Assembly (NCBI RefSeq): GCF_023715105.1
Contig: NZ_JAMBNO010000007.1
Span: 62,001-126,000, forward strand
Direction: 5' to 3'
Source of the DNA: Hydrogenophaga intermedia
GTDB lineage: Bacteria > Pseudomonadota > Gammaproteobacteria > Burkholderiales > Burkholderiaceae_C
Length of the DNA stretch: 64,000 nucleotides
The position numbers and the translations under genes were made by a program. The notes under the pieces are model-generated. The model worked only from the letters and a program-made list of their open reading frames with translations, ran no database searches and had not been told where the DNA came from. Positions 40,062-49,447 of this stretch are shown here, piece after piece (position 1 is the first letter of the stretch; every line of letters starts with the position of its first letter).

Positions 40062-42126
40062 TCTGATTGGAAAGCTTCGCCGTGGCTTGAAAAAGCCACC
40101 GCGCGTAATCGTCGCGCGGATCTTCGCCATGTTGCGCACACAGACAGAGCGGGTGCGATTGCCTGCACGGCGGCGTCTGTCGGTATCCGGGCTCCTTCGG
40201 GAGCTCGAGGCTGACTCGATCGATGTGTTGTGGGCAAGGCTGGCTGCACGCCCGTTCCCTGCTCATGTTGGCCCGGCGGATGCCCTGGTACTAGACGAGC
40301 TCTGTGGTCCCGGCGAACGAGCCAACTTGCTTGTTAGAGCCGAGTCAGCGCTTGCCCATGAGGTCGACCTGCTGGGCTCGGGCCGCACAACCCTCGGCGA
40401 CACCATTGACTGGCACACGGATTTCAAGACCGGTTTCTCGTGGCCACCGAGGTATTTCGCTGATATCGACTACAACAACCCTGGACGCCCAAGCGATGTG
40501 AAGTTGCCCTGGGAGTTGTCGAGGCTGCAGTGGCTCGTGCCTGTTGGGCAGGCCTGGCTTTTCAACCGAGACGAGCGCTATGCGGATGGCGCCAAGCGCA
40601 TCCTCGAGCAGTGGATCGAGGCCAACCCCTGCGGCGGTTCGGTCAATTGGGCGTGCACGATGGAGGCCGCCCTTCGGGTGTTCACATGGACTTGGCTGTT
40701 CCATGTCTTTTCCGATGCTCCGAGCTGGCGTGAACCCGGCTTCCGCTTTCGATTTCTACGATCGCTATATCTGCATGTAGAGTTCACCGACCGCCACATC
40801 GAACGGTCGGATATCAACGGCAACCACTTCACTGCCGATGCCGCCGCCTTGGTGCTCGGCGGACTCTTCTTCGGCGATGGCGCTGGCCCGCAGCGTTGGC
40901 AACATGAAGGTTGGCGCATCCTTTGCGAGGAGATGCCCCGTCAGGTCTACGAAGACGGCGTAGATTTTGAAGCCTCTGTGCCGTACCACCGACTGGTGGC
41001 CGAGTTGTTCTTGTGGCCTGCCATGCATCGGTCCTTCCAGGGACTGGAAGTAGACAGCGCCTACCGCGAACGACTGTTCTCGATGGCGAAGTTCACCAAG
41101 GCCTACATCAAGCCGAACGGCCTGGCGCCATTGTGGGGAGACGCCGACGATGCGCGGGCATTGCCATTCGGCATGCAGGCCATCAACGACCATCGCTACC
41201 TCCCTGCCCTCATTGGTACCTACCTCGGGCGCTTGGACGAGCTAGCCGGCGCCAGCGACGGACTTGGCGAGGTTTTCTGGGTGTTCGGGCCCGAAGCAAT
41301 CCGCCGTTGGCGGCAGAAGGAGGCGTCCCCCGCACGGTCAGTGGCGTTTGAAGACGGCGGCTTCTACGTGCTACGCAGCTCAGTGGACCATGTCTTCATC
41401 GACGCCGGCCCATTGGGCTTGGCGGGCAGGGGAGGGCATGGCCACAACGACTGCCTTTCATTCGAGGCAGTCCTTGACGGTGTTCCGCTCGTCTCGGATT
41501 GTGGCGCGTACCTCTACACCGCTTCGTATGAAGAGCGCAACCGCTTCCGCTCGACCGATTTGCACAATACGCCAAGGGTGGACGGTCAGGAAATCAACCG
41601 ATTCATCCGGCCGGACTATCTCTGGAATCTCCACAACGATGCAGTGCCTCGGGCTCTGGCCTGGCACGATGACAACGCCCGCGCGGGTTTCGCAGCCGAA
41701 CATTCTGGGTATCAGCGCCTGCAAGGCCAAGTCACACCGCGCCGCACTTGGTATCTGGACAAGGCGCGGCACGCACTTCTGGTGCACGATCGCATCCTGG
41801 GCGACGGGTCACATCGTATTGAAGTCCCATTGCACCTTGCGCCAGGTGTCAGAGTTGACAGTACGGCCGACGGAAGCATCGCGCTCGTTGCAGAGGGCCG
41901 ACGGTTCCACGTTGAATGGCGTGCCGTCAGCGCGACCTTCGATGTTGTGATCGAGCCTGCTCGCGTTTCACCGTCCTACGGAAAGGTCGCGGAAACCGTA
42001 CGTCTCGTCTGGCGTGCACGGGCGGAGCTGCCATGCGAATTGATGATGGTGCTATCGCCAGGGTCCGTGCGAATTGAAGTTGAGAGCATGGCTGTACTAG
42101 CGTCAAACTCTCTGGTGTTGCAGTGA
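40054..42126 (+). CDS. Heparinase II/III-family protein, copy 1
   Basis: Protein of 690 residues with an alpha/alpha-toroid N-terminal half (about 100-370; DINGNHFTADAAALVLGG, FEASVPYHRLVAELF) and a beta-sandwich C-terminal half containing GRGGHGHNDCLSFEAVLDG (His462/His464), the heparinase II/III hallmark. Such proteins cleave uronate linkages by beta-elimination or bind uronate polymers. There is no signal peptide, which is puzzling for a lyase acting on an exported glycan; it may work in the cytoplasm, on lipid-linked intermediates, or have a biosynthetic role. Start overlaps the methyltransferase stop by 8 bp. Confidence 0.85.
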   Translation: MADLIGKLRRGLKKPPRVIVARIFAMLRTQTERVRLPARRRLSVSGLLRELEADSIDVLWARLAARPFPAHVGPADALVLDELCGPGERANLLVRAESALAHEVDLLGSGRTTLGDTIDWHTDFKTGFSWPPRYFADIDYNNPGRPSDVKLPWELSRLQWLVPVGQAWLFNRDERYADGAKRILEQWIEANPCGGSVNWACTMEAALRVFTWTWLFHVFSDAPSWREPGFRFRFLRSLYLHVEFTDRHIERSDINGNHFTADAAALVLGGLFFGDGAGPQRWQHEGWRILCEEMPRQVYEDGVDFEASVPYHRLVAELFLWPAMHRSFQGLEVDSAYRERLFSMAKFTKAYIKPNGLAPLWGDADDARALPFGMQAINDHRYLPALIGTYLGRLDELAGASDGLGEVFWVFGPEAIRRWRQKEASPARSVAFEDGGFYVLRSSVDHVFIDAGPLGLAGRGGHGHNDCLSFEAVLDGVPLVSDCGAYLYTASYEERNRFRSTDLHNTPRVDGQEINRFIRPDYLWNLHNDAVPRALAWHDDNARAGFAAEHSGYQRLQGQVTPRRTWYLDKARHALLVHDRILGDGSHRIEVPLHLAPGVRVDSTADGSIALVAEGRRFHVEWRAVSATFDVVIEPARVSPSYGKVAETVRLVWRARAELPCELMMVLSPGSVRIEVESMAVLASNSLVLQ

Positions 42127-42188
42127 CACCACGGAGGCAGTTCGCATTCACAGAAGAGTTGGCGGTCAGGATCCGCTGAATCCATGCT

Positions 42189-43388
42189 ATGAGTCAGACA
42201 GCGCTCACCCTGGCGGTCCGCTTGATGGCAATTGCCACAGGACTCTTGTCCAGTATTGCCACTGCTCGCTACCTGGGGCCAGAAGGCCGCGGCTTGTTCT
42301 TTTTCTGGTCGACGGTGGCCGCGCTCGTCGTGCAGTTCGGCAATCTCGGGCTGCACGCGAGCAACATCTATCTGCACGCGCGCCAATCGATCGACTTGGC
42401 TGTTCTGGGGGCCAACTCGCTCGTGGCCGCCATATACGCAGGCGCGCTGATCACCGGCATGGTGCTGTCGGTCATGGCCGTCACTGGGTACGCCGAGGCA
42501 TCCAACCCGTTGCTGGTGGTGTCGGTGTTGCTGCTGTCCGTAGGTGGCCTGTACTCCCAACTGGGCACGAATCTGTTCGTGGCGATGGATCGTCTCATCG
42601 AGTTCAACGTTTTGGAGATCGCCACCAGGCTTCTCGCCTTCATGACCCTTGTGGTCGTGTTGCTATTCGTTCCGGACCCTTTGGTGCTGCTTGCAGCGGT
42701 AGGCGTCGCCACTGCCTTGGGTGCCGGGGTGGTGGGCTGGCGGTTCGTTCGCAAGGTAGGGTTCAGTGCGCCAGATCTTGATGTCTTCCGGCAGGGGTTG
42801 CCGTATGGAATGCGGGCCTATTTGATCGCTTGCCTTGCGATGCTGGTGTCTCGCTTGAACGCCTTCCTTCTGGAGCCTGCCCTGACAGCCGCTGAGTACG
42901 GAGCGTGGTCGATTGCGGCGCAGATGTTCGATGTTTTTGCCGTGGTTCCCGCGTCTATCGCGCTTGTGCTCCTGCCCAAGATGATGCGGTCACAAAGCCC
43001 GGCGGCGATGTTGCGCGCCAATGCGCTGGCGTCCGGAGGAGTCATGCTGGTGATGATTGCTTGCTTTGCTGCGGTCGGTGATCACCTCATTGCCTGGCTG
43101 TACGGGGAAGCGTTTGTTCCAGCCTATGGCTACCTCTTGTGGGGTGCGCCGGGCCTGATGGCTTTGGCGGTGATCACAATCCTGTCCCAGTATCTGGCGA
43201 CCGTGGGCCTTCCGCGTCTGTTGATGGTGTTGTGGGTGGTCGTGGCCCTTGTGCACGGGCTCGCGGCGCCGGCTGTCATACCCACCTACGGCGCAGCGGG
43301 AGCCATGGCAAGCTTGTCCATCGCCTACTTGGTAGGGCTGGTCCTGATGTTGTGGCTGGTGGCGCTATTGAAAGGAAAGCATGCTTGA
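42189..43388 (+). CDS. Wzx-like flippase / polysaccharide biosynthesis protein
   Basis: Inner-membrane protein of 399 residues with about twelve predicted hydrophobic segments and the N-terminal family pattern LAVRLMAIATGLLSSIATARYLGPEGRGLFFFW, shortened here to its key residues RYLGPEGRG at about 29-37. It belongs to the MOP/MATE-like flippases that move undecaprenyl-linked oligosaccharides across the inner membrane. It follows the first heparinase gene by 62 bp and overlaps the next gene by 8 bp. Pairing with the polymerase candidate at 45896-47311 supports a Wzx/Wzy system. Confidence 0.85.
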   Translation: MSQTALTLAVRLMAIATGLLSSIATARYLGPEGRGLFFFWSTVAALVVQFGNLGLHASNIYLHARQSIDLAVLGANSLVAAIYAGALITGMVLSVMAVTGYAEASNPLLVVSVLLLSVGGLYSQLGTNLFVAMDRLIEFNVLEIATRLLAFMTLVVVLLFVPDPLVLLAAVGVATALGAGVVGWRFVRKVGFSAPDLDVFRQGLPYGMRAYLIACLAMLVSRLNAFLLEPALTAAEYGAWSIAAQMFDVFAVVPASIALVLLPKMMRSQSPAAMLRANALASGGVMLVMIACFAAVGDHLIAWLYGEAFVPAYGYLLWGAPGLMALAVITILSQYLATVGLPRLLMVLWVVVALVHGLAAPAVIPTYGAAGAMASLSIAYLVGLVLMLWLVALLKGKHA

Positions 43389-44217
43389 CGAGGAAGCCCG
43401 GCGAGGGGCTCAGAAGCAATGGAATGCACGCGCCTGTGGCGAGCTGCCTGGTGACAAGCAGTCGGTGGCGTACTTTGATGCGGTGGCGCGCGACCGTTAC
43501 CAGCAGCAGCCCTGGATGCACGAGTACTTCCGCTATGAACGGTTTGCGGGCAAGCATGTGCTCGAGATTGGCATTGGCCAGGGAACGGACATGATGCAGT
43601 TTGCGCAGGTCGGCGCAATCTGTCATGGGGTGGACATCACGGAGAACCACCTCAAGCTCACGGCGCTGAATGCGACGCTGCGGGGTGTGGAGGTGGATCT
43701 GCACGAGGCCGATGCGACGCGGCTGCCGTTTGCCGACAACTCGATCGACTGCGTATATTCGTTCGGGGTGCTGCACCACATACCCGAGATCGATCAGGTG
43801 GTGCGCGAGATCCACCGCGTGCTCAAGCCGGGCGGGCAGGTGATGATCGCGCTTTACTACAAGTGGTCGGCTTTCCATTTGTTCTGGAAACTGCTGGCCA
43901 ATGGGCTGCGCAACGGCTGGTTGTTCACGAAGGGCTACGCTGGCCTGCTGGCAACCATTGAAGAAGGAGCGGATGGCGTGAAAGTGAAGCCCTATGTTCG
44001 TCTTTACAGCAAGGCCACGGTTCGCTCGCTGATGAAGGCGTTCCGGACTGCAGACGTTTCCGTACATCAACCGCACGAGGGGCACTTCTGGCCAGCCGTT
44101 CTTGGACGGATGGTGCGCAGGCGACTTCACTGGCTTGAGCCACGAATGGGCTGGTACGTAACTTATCAGGGATTCAAGCCGAGCGCCGCGACTGGCAACA
44201 GCGGAGGCAATACGTGA
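43381..44217 (+). CDS. Class I SAM-dependent methyltransferase (UbiE/Methyltransf_11 type)
   Basis: Soluble methyltransferase of 278 residues. Motif I VLEIGIGQGTDMMQFAQVG (about residues 61-79), acidic post-I GVDITENHL, LHEADATRLPFADNSIDCV, motif II GVLHHIPEIDQ and motif III HRVLKPGGQVMIALYY are all standard. The C-terminal part (RLYSKATVRSLMKAF, GWYVTYQGFKP) is typical of methyltransferases found in O-antigen clusters. Overlaps both neighbours (8 bp and 4 bp). Substrate likely a sugar hydroxyl or carboxylate; not the same subfamily as the methyltransferase at 39192. Confidence 0.88.
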   Translation: MLDEEARRGAQKQWNARACGELPGDKQSVAYFDAVARDRYQQQPWMHEYFRYERFAGKHVLEIGIGQGTDMMQFAQVGAICHGVDITENHLKLTALNATLRGVEVDLHEADATRLPFADNSIDCVYSFGVLHHIPEIDQVVREIHRVLKPGGQVMIALYYKWSAFHLFWKLLANGLRNGWLFTKGYAGLLATIEEGADGVKVKPYVRLYSKATVRSLMKAFRTADVSVHQPHEGHFWPAVLGRMVRRRLHWLEPRMGWYVTYQGFKPSAATGNSGGNT

Positions 44218-45899
44218 CGCAACCCCTGATACTCACCGCCTATCCCCTGTCCGCGTCGTTCAGCCGTTCACTTATTGGATCGTTCGGCGGACGTGGATCG
44301 GTGCAAACAATTGCTCAACTGCGCGAGTCACGCGGGGCCGGCTTTGTTCTGAAGCTCTGGCAGTTGCGAGGTGACCCGGTCATCCTGCCGATCGAAGAGG
44401 ACAACAGCGCTGCATTGCTCCCGGTCCTGAAGTTACTGGCCGCATGCACCCGATCTGCCTCGATCTGCGTTGTTCGGCCGGACCTGAGCCGGGAAACGGT
44501 GACTCGCTGGCAGATCGCGCTTGACGCCCTGCGCTTCGCAGGTGCCAGTGTGGCGTGTCATTGGGCCGCACTGCGCGCCAAACGAGAGCTCAAGGCACTG
44601 CTGGCCGCTGCACGCGTGGCACCTCGGGCCCTGCATTCCCAGGGTCGCGTGCTGTACCTGAAAACAAACCTCTGGTTCGGTATCAAGGCGGGTGGCTCCG
44701 TGGGCCACATTGCTGGCGTGGTGAACGGGCTTCAACGCGCCGGACATCCGGTCAGTTTTGCGTCGGCTGAGCCGCCCGTGATGATCGACGAAGGCGTGCA
44801 GGTGCTGCCAGTTCAGCCGCCCACGGCATTCGGGCTGCCGTATGAGTTGAACAACTACCGCTTCCAGCAATGCTTCGACGAAGCGATGGCGAGTTCCTCG
44901 GTGGTGAAACTGGCGGGGATGGTCTATCAGCGCCTTTCCGCAGCGAACTACCTGGGCGTTGTGTTGTCCCGCCGCCACCGGCTGCCGTTGGTGGTGGAGT
45001 ACAACGGTTCCGAGGTCTGGGTGGCCAAGAACTGGGGGCGCGGCATGAAGCACCATGCGCTGGCCGAAATGGCCGAGGAGGCGATGCTGCGGCATGCCCA
45101 TCTAGTGGTCACCGTGTCGGATGTGCTCAGGAACGAGCTGCTGGCACGTGGGGTCGAGGCTGAACGCATCGTCACTTACCCGAATTGCATCGATCCTCAG
45201 GTGTTCGACCCGACCCGCTTCGATACAAACGCGGTCGCATCGCTGCGGGAGTCGCATGGCATTGCGAAAGACGCCCAGGTGGTTACCTTCGTTGGCACGT
45301 TCGGGCAATGGCATGGTGCCGAGAAGCTGGCTGAAGCCATCGCGCGCCTCTGGACATCTCGCGCCGATTGGGTCAAGTCCGCCCAGCTGAATTTCCTTTT
45401 TGTCGGAGACGGTCTCACCCGGCCTCGGGTGGAGCAGATCATTGCCGAAGCGGGCGCCGGACCGGCGTGCACGTTTGCGGGTCTTGTGCCCCAGGCCGAC
45501 GCACCGCGCTATTTGGCCGCTTCCGACATTCTTGTGTCGCCGCATGTACCCAATGCCGATGGAAGCCGGTTCTTCGGTTCGCCCACAAAGCTGTTCGAGT
45601 ACATGGCCATGGGAAAGCCCATCCTGGCGTCGGATCTTGAGCAGATAGGTGAAGTGCTCTCGCCCGCCGCGCGGTTGGCGGTGGCTGGCGATAGCCCGCA
45701 GGTGCCGCCTGAGGCCCGTGCGCTGCTGGTCCGCCCCGGGGATGTCGACGAGATCATTCGGGGGCTCGAACACCTTGTGGAGCAACCCGCGCTGCGCGAG
45801 CGCCTGGCCCGGAACGCCCGCGCGGCGGCGCTTGCCCATTTCACGTGGGACACCCACGTGCGCCACATTCTTGACGGCCTTGAGCGCGTTGCCCCATGA
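44214..45899 (+). CDS. GT4-family glycosyltransferase with N-terminal extension
   Basis: Retaining GT-B glycosyltransferase of 561 residues. The GT4 core begins near residue 143 with GRVLYLKTNLWFGIKAGGSVGH and contains VEYNGSEVWVAKNW, VTVSDVLRNELLARGV, the acceptor/donor linker VTFVGTFGQWHGAEKLAEAI and the nucleotide-binding FGSPTKLFEYMAMGKPILAS (EX7E-like region). The first about 140 residues are an unrecognised domain that looks like an additional alpha/beta fold. GTG start overlaps the preceding stop; the stop overlaps the next ATG. Donor sugar unknown. Confidence 0.88.
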   Translation: MTQPLILTAYPLSASFSRSLIGSFGGRGSVQTIAQLRESRGAGFVLKLWQLRGDPVILPIEEDNSAALLPVLKLLAACTRSASICVVRPDLSRETVTRWQIALDALRFAGASVACHWAALRAKRELKALLAAARVAPRALHSQGRVLYLKTNLWFGIKAGGSVGHIAGVVNGLQRAGHPVSFASAEPPVMIDEGVQVLPVQPPTAFGLPYELNNYRFQQCFDEAMASSSVVKLAGMVYQRLSAANYLGVVLSRRHRLPLVVEYNGSEVWVAKNWGRGMKHHALAEMAEEAMLRHAHLVVTVSDVLRNELLARGVEAERIVTYPNCIDPQVFDPTRFDTNAVASLRESHGIAKDAQVVTFVGTFGQWHGAEKLAEAIARLWTSRADWVKSAQLNFLFVGDGLTRPRVEQIIAEAGAGPACTFAGLVPQADAPRYLAASDILVSPHVPNADGSRFFGSPTKLFEYMAMGKPILASDLEQIGEVLSPAARLAVAGDSPQVPPEARALLVRPGDVDEIIRGLEHLVEQPALRERLARNARAAALAHFTWDTHVRHILDGLERVAP

Positions 45900-47311
45900 C
45901 AACGCAGCAGAGCCGGATACTGACTGGGTTCTCGGGGTGGCCCCTGTGGGTGTTCCTGGCAGTGTATGGCGTCACTTGTGTTGCCGCCGCCATTCCGCTG
46001 GCGTTCGAGTACCAACCGCTCAGGATCCTGGTGGGTTACTTCGCCGGGCTGGGCATACCAGCAGGATTCGACCCACGAACAGCAACAGTCTTCTGGGCGC
46101 TGTTGCTGGTGGCGCCCCTGTGCATGGCCCTCGGGTACCAGTTTGGGCTTTGGGCAAGTCGGGGCAAGTTCAACCAGCCGCCCACGCCCCTACTCTCTCA
46201 CGAACCGGGATTTTGGGCTGGTGGGTTGGCTTTCCTGGCTTCTGCAGTCTGGGCCTTCTGGACCTTGACCAATGCGGGAGCATTCGAGCAGCTTGGCAAC
46301 TGGTGGGACTATGGCGCCTGGGTGACGGTCCGGTGGGCGCTGTTCGAGAGTCTCGGCTTCTTCGAGTTCACCAATCTGTATGTCTGGCTGCCCTTGTCGT
46401 GTGCGTGGGTCGTCATATCGACATGGGCGCGCGGAGGGCGCGTGCGTTGGGCTGGGATGCTGGCGATTCTCGTGACCTGTGGTTTCGCATTGGTGCTGTT
46501 CCAGAAGAAGGCCTTGATGGTGACATTACTTCTGGTCCTGTTCGCGGGATGCCTGTATGCCCGCCGCCGCGGCGTTCACGGGAGCGTGCTGCGGCGATGG
46601 GGTTGCTGGGCATTGACAGTATTGACTGTGGTGTACCTGACCATGGTTGTGGTCCCAGTCTGGAATGATGCCAGTACCAAACTGGAACAGGACGATTCCA
46701 GCACCAAGCTGGAGCAGAACGATCTCAGCACTTCTGTAGTGGTTAGTGGTGAAGTACTTTCAGCGCTTCTCGGCGACCGGCGCAGCGTTCACGTAGCAGC
46801 CTACGCACTGTTGTCGCCTTTCTCCCGCACTTCCATATCGGCGTTCTATTACACCGAGGTTTTTCCCCGGCGACGACCTTTCTATGGCCTTGATGTAGGG
46901 TTGGACGTGCTCGGGCTGGGCGGTATGCCCGATGACAACCTCGTGGTTTGGGATGCCATGTATCCACGAATGCGGGGCGGTTCGGCATCTGCCCCTTTTC
47001 AGTTTATCTTGTACAGCCAGGTCGGATTGGGTGGAGCATTGCTTGGCAGCGTTCTTTTAGGCGCACTGCTTGCGATTGCTTGGGTTTGCATTACGGCTCA
47101 GGGACTGTCGGCGGTAGCGAGTTCCGTCCTCGGGGCCTTGCTGCTGCTGTTTGCCGTGTTTCTCGCAATAGATTCACCGCGCAACAGCCTCATTTCGAGC
47201 TATGGATTGCTCTGGGGTGTGGCAATGGTGGGCGTCCTGTCGGTGCTCAGTTCAGTGTCGCGACGCTGCCCACCGCGAGCTGTTCCCTCAGCGCACATGG
47301 AAAGGTTGTAA
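45896..47311 (+). CDS. Polytopic membrane protein, probable O-antigen/capsule polymerase (Wzy-like)
   Basis: Integral membrane protein of 471 residues with ten or more hydrophobic segments and one large hydrophilic loop (about residues 255-335), the usual architecture of Wzy polymerases, which share almost no sequence. Its position between glycosyltransferase and flippase genes and the absence of any other candidate support the call. Within the loop a nine-residue unit STKLEQDDS / STKLEQNDL is repeated in tandem. ATG overlaps the upstream stop. Identity as Wzy is inferred from topology and context only. Confidence 0.65.
   Translation: MTTQQSRILTGFSGWPLWVFLAVYGVTCVAAAIPLAFEYQPLRILVGYFAGLGIPAGFDPRTATVFWALLLVAPLCMALGYQFGLWASRGKFNQPPTPLLSHEPGFWAGGLAFLASAVWAFWTLTNAGAFEQLGNWWDYGAWVTVRWALFESLGFFEFTNLYVWLPLSCAWVVISTWARGGRVRWAGMLAILVTCGFALVLFQKKALMVTLLLVLFAGCLYARRRGVHGSVLRRWGCWALTVLTVVYLTMVVVPVWNDASTKLEQDDSSTKLEQNDLSTSVVVSGEVLSALLGDRRSVHVAAYALLSPFSRTSISAFYYTEVFPRRRPFYGLDVGLDVLGLGGMPDDNLVVWDAMYPRMRGGSASAPFQFILYSQVGLGGALLGSVLLGALLAIAWVCITAQGLSAVASSVLGALLLLFAVFLAIDSPRNSLISSYGLLWGVAMVGVLSVLSSVSRRCPPRAVPSAHMERL
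46673..46726 (+). repeat. 27-bp tandem duplication inside the Wzy candidate
   Basis: Two adjacent 27-bp units encode STKLEQDDS and STKLEQNDL (residues 260-277), followed by a partial third (ST). The units differ at several third-codon positions, so the duplication is not brand new. They lie in the predicted periplasmic loop. Confidence 0.85.
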
Positions 47312-49447
47312 TTGCTGCAGATCCTTCAAAGCCTCAAGACCGGGAAGGTCGAACTCGCCGAGGTTCCTGCACCTGCCGTGGCACCAGGCTGTTTGCTTAT
47401 CCGAACTTCGGTCAGCCTGATTTCGGCAGGGACCGAGCGGATGCTCATCGACTTCGGACGTGCCAACTGGCTCGACAAAGCACGCCAGCAACCCGACAAG
47501 GTTCGTCAGGTCCTGGACAAAGTTCGCACCGATGGCCTGCTGCCGACGGTAGCTGCGGTACGCAACAAGCTTGATCAACCACTGGCACTGGGATATTGCA
47601 ACGTCGGCGAGGTGATCGCTGTGGGTGCGGGTGTTGCCGGATTTGCCGTCGGTGATCGCGTGGCCTCCAATGGCAAGCACGCCGAAATCGTGACCGTGCC
47701 GTCACTGCTGTGTGCTCGCATTCCAGATGGCGTTGGCGATGAGGAGGCCGCATTCACCGTCGTGGGTGCGATCGCTCTACAGGGCATTCGGTTGGCGCAA
47801 CCCACATTGGGTGAGGCTTTTGTGGTCATGGGCCTGGGCCTGATAGGGTTGTTGACAGTGCAGCTTCTACTGGCCAACGGCTGTCGGGTGCTCGGTATCG
47901 ATCCAGATCCGGGGAAGCTCTCGCGGGCGCGCGCGCTCGGCGCCGATACCGTCGATGTCGCCGCTGGAGAGGATCCCCTGGCTGCGGCCGCAATCTTCTC
48001 GCGGGACCGCGGCGTGGATGGAGTGCTGCTCACCCTGTCCACCGAAAGTGCGGAGCCCATGCACCAGGCTGCTCAGATGTGCCGTCAGCGTGGCCGAATC
48101 GTGCTCGTTGGGGTTACCGGTCTCGAGCTGTCGCGCGCCGACTTCTACGAAAAGGAGCTGAACTTTCAGGTGTCATGTTCGTACGGGCCTGGCCGCTACG
48201 ACCCGGAATACGAGGACAAGGGTCACGACTACCCGTTTGGCTTCGTTCGTTGGACCGAGCAGCGTAATTTCGAGGCTGTGCTTGACATGATGGCTGGTGG
48301 ACGTATCGCGCCGGCATCCCTGGTATCGCACCGCTTCGATCTCGCGCAGTGCGAGGAGGCCTACGAACTCATTGCGAGCCGGGCGGCTTCGCTGGGCGTC
48401 GTATTGCGCTATCCGAAAGAGGGGTTGGATGCACCGCGCGCTTCGCTCGTGCGCACGATCAGCTTGAGACCGGCGGCAGTGGACTCGGCGGCGCCTGTGA
48501 TCGCCCTCGTGGGGGCGGGCAACTATGCAGGGCAGGTGCTGGCGCCTGCGCTAAGGGCCACTGGAGCTCGCTTGAAGTCCATCACATCGGCAGGTGGCGT
48601 AAGCAGCGTGCATGTGGGTCGCAAGCATGACTTCGAGGAGGCCGGGACCGACCTGACGTCTGTCTTGCAGGATGCGGAGATCGATGCCGTTGTGATCGCC
48701 ACCCGCCACGGTGCCCATGCACGGCAAGTGTGTGCAGCGCTCCGTGCAGGCAAACATGTGTTCGTGGAAAAGCCACTGGCACTTACGCTGGCTGAACTGG
48801 CTGACATCGAGGTCGCATACGCGGCGGCTGAGCCGACTGGGCGTGTATTGACTGTCGGCTTCAATCGACGGTTCGCGCCTCAGGTACAACGCATGAAAGC
48901 GCTGCTGTCAACGATGAACGAGCCAGTAAGCTGCGTGGTGACTGTGAATGCAGGTCACATACCGGAGCAGCACTGGACTCAGGACGTAGATCAGGGTGGT
49001 GGTCGTATCGTGGGTGAAGCGTGTCACTTCATCGATCTACTGCGCTTCTTGGTGGGTCACCCGATCGAGGGCGTGCAGGCGGTCACCCTTGGCAAGGGCG
49101 CTGGACGGGGTGCAGGCGACACTGTCAGCGTCACACTGCGGTTCGTCGATGGATCGATCGGCGCAGTGCATTACTTCGCCAACGGCAGCAAGGCCTTCCC
49201 CAAAGAGCGTATCGAGGTCTTTTGCGGCGGCCGCATCCTGCAGATCGACAATTTCCGCCGCATGAGCGGCTGGGGCTGGCCGGGCTTCAAGCGCCTTAAC
49301 CTGTGGCGCCAGGACAAGGGAACGCAGGCCTGCGTGCACGCCTTCCTGGACGCCGTGCGCCACGGCACGGGCCTGCCCATCCCCTGGGAGCAGATGCACG
49401 AGGTGGCGCGCGTGTCCATCGAAGTCGCCGAGGCCGCTCGCGCCTGA
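47312..49447 (+). CDS. Bi-domain dehydrogenase: MDR + Gfo/Idh/MocA, copy 2
   Basis: Paralogue of the 35005-37140 product with exactly the same length, 711 residues. MDR half (1-370) with VVMGLGLIGLLTVQLLLANG and the shared block RADFYEKELNFQVSCSYGPG; Gfo/Idh/MocA half (about 393-711) with IALVGAGNYAGQVLAPAL and HVFVEKPLALTLAEL. The start codon is TTG directly after the polymerase stop, with GGAAAGG 7 nt upstream; no closer ATG fits. It is followed, with a one-base overlap, by a heparinase II/III-type gene. The two copies are clearly related throughout but well diverged, so they probably act on different sugars. Confidence 0.87.
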   Translation: MLQILQSLKTGKVELAEVPAPAVAPGCLLIRTSVSLISAGTERMLIDFGRANWLDKARQQPDKVRQVLDKVRTDGLLPTVAAVRNKLDQPLALGYCNVGEVIAVGAGVAGFAVGDRVASNGKHAEIVTVPSLLCARIPDGVGDEEAAFTVVGAIALQGIRLAQPTLGEAFVVMGLGLIGLLTVQLLLANGCRVLGIDPDPGKLSRARALGADTVDVAAGEDPLAAAAIFSRDRGVDGVLLTLSTESAEPMHQAAQMCRQRGRIVLVGVTGLELSRADFYEKELNFQVSCSYGPGRYDPEYEDKGHDYPFGFVRWTEQRNFEAVLDMMAGGRIAPASLVSHRFDLAQCEEAYELIASRAASLGVVLRYPKEGLDAPRASLVRTISLRPAAVDSAAPVIALVGAGNYAGQVLAPALRATGARLKSITSAGGVSSVHVGRKHDFEEAGTDLTSVLQDAEIDAVVIATRHGAHARQVCAALRAGKHVFVEKPLALTLAELADIEVAYAAAEPTGRVLTVGFNRRFAPQVQRMKALLSTMNEPVSCVVTVNAGHIPEQHWTQDVDQGGGRIVGEACHFIDLLRFLVGHPIEGVQAVTLGKGAGRGAGDTVSVTLRFVDGSIGAVHYFANGSKAFPKERIEVFCGGRILQIDNFRRMSGWGWPGFKRLNLWRQDKGTQACVHAFLDAVRHGTGLPIPWEQMHEVARVSIEVAEAARA

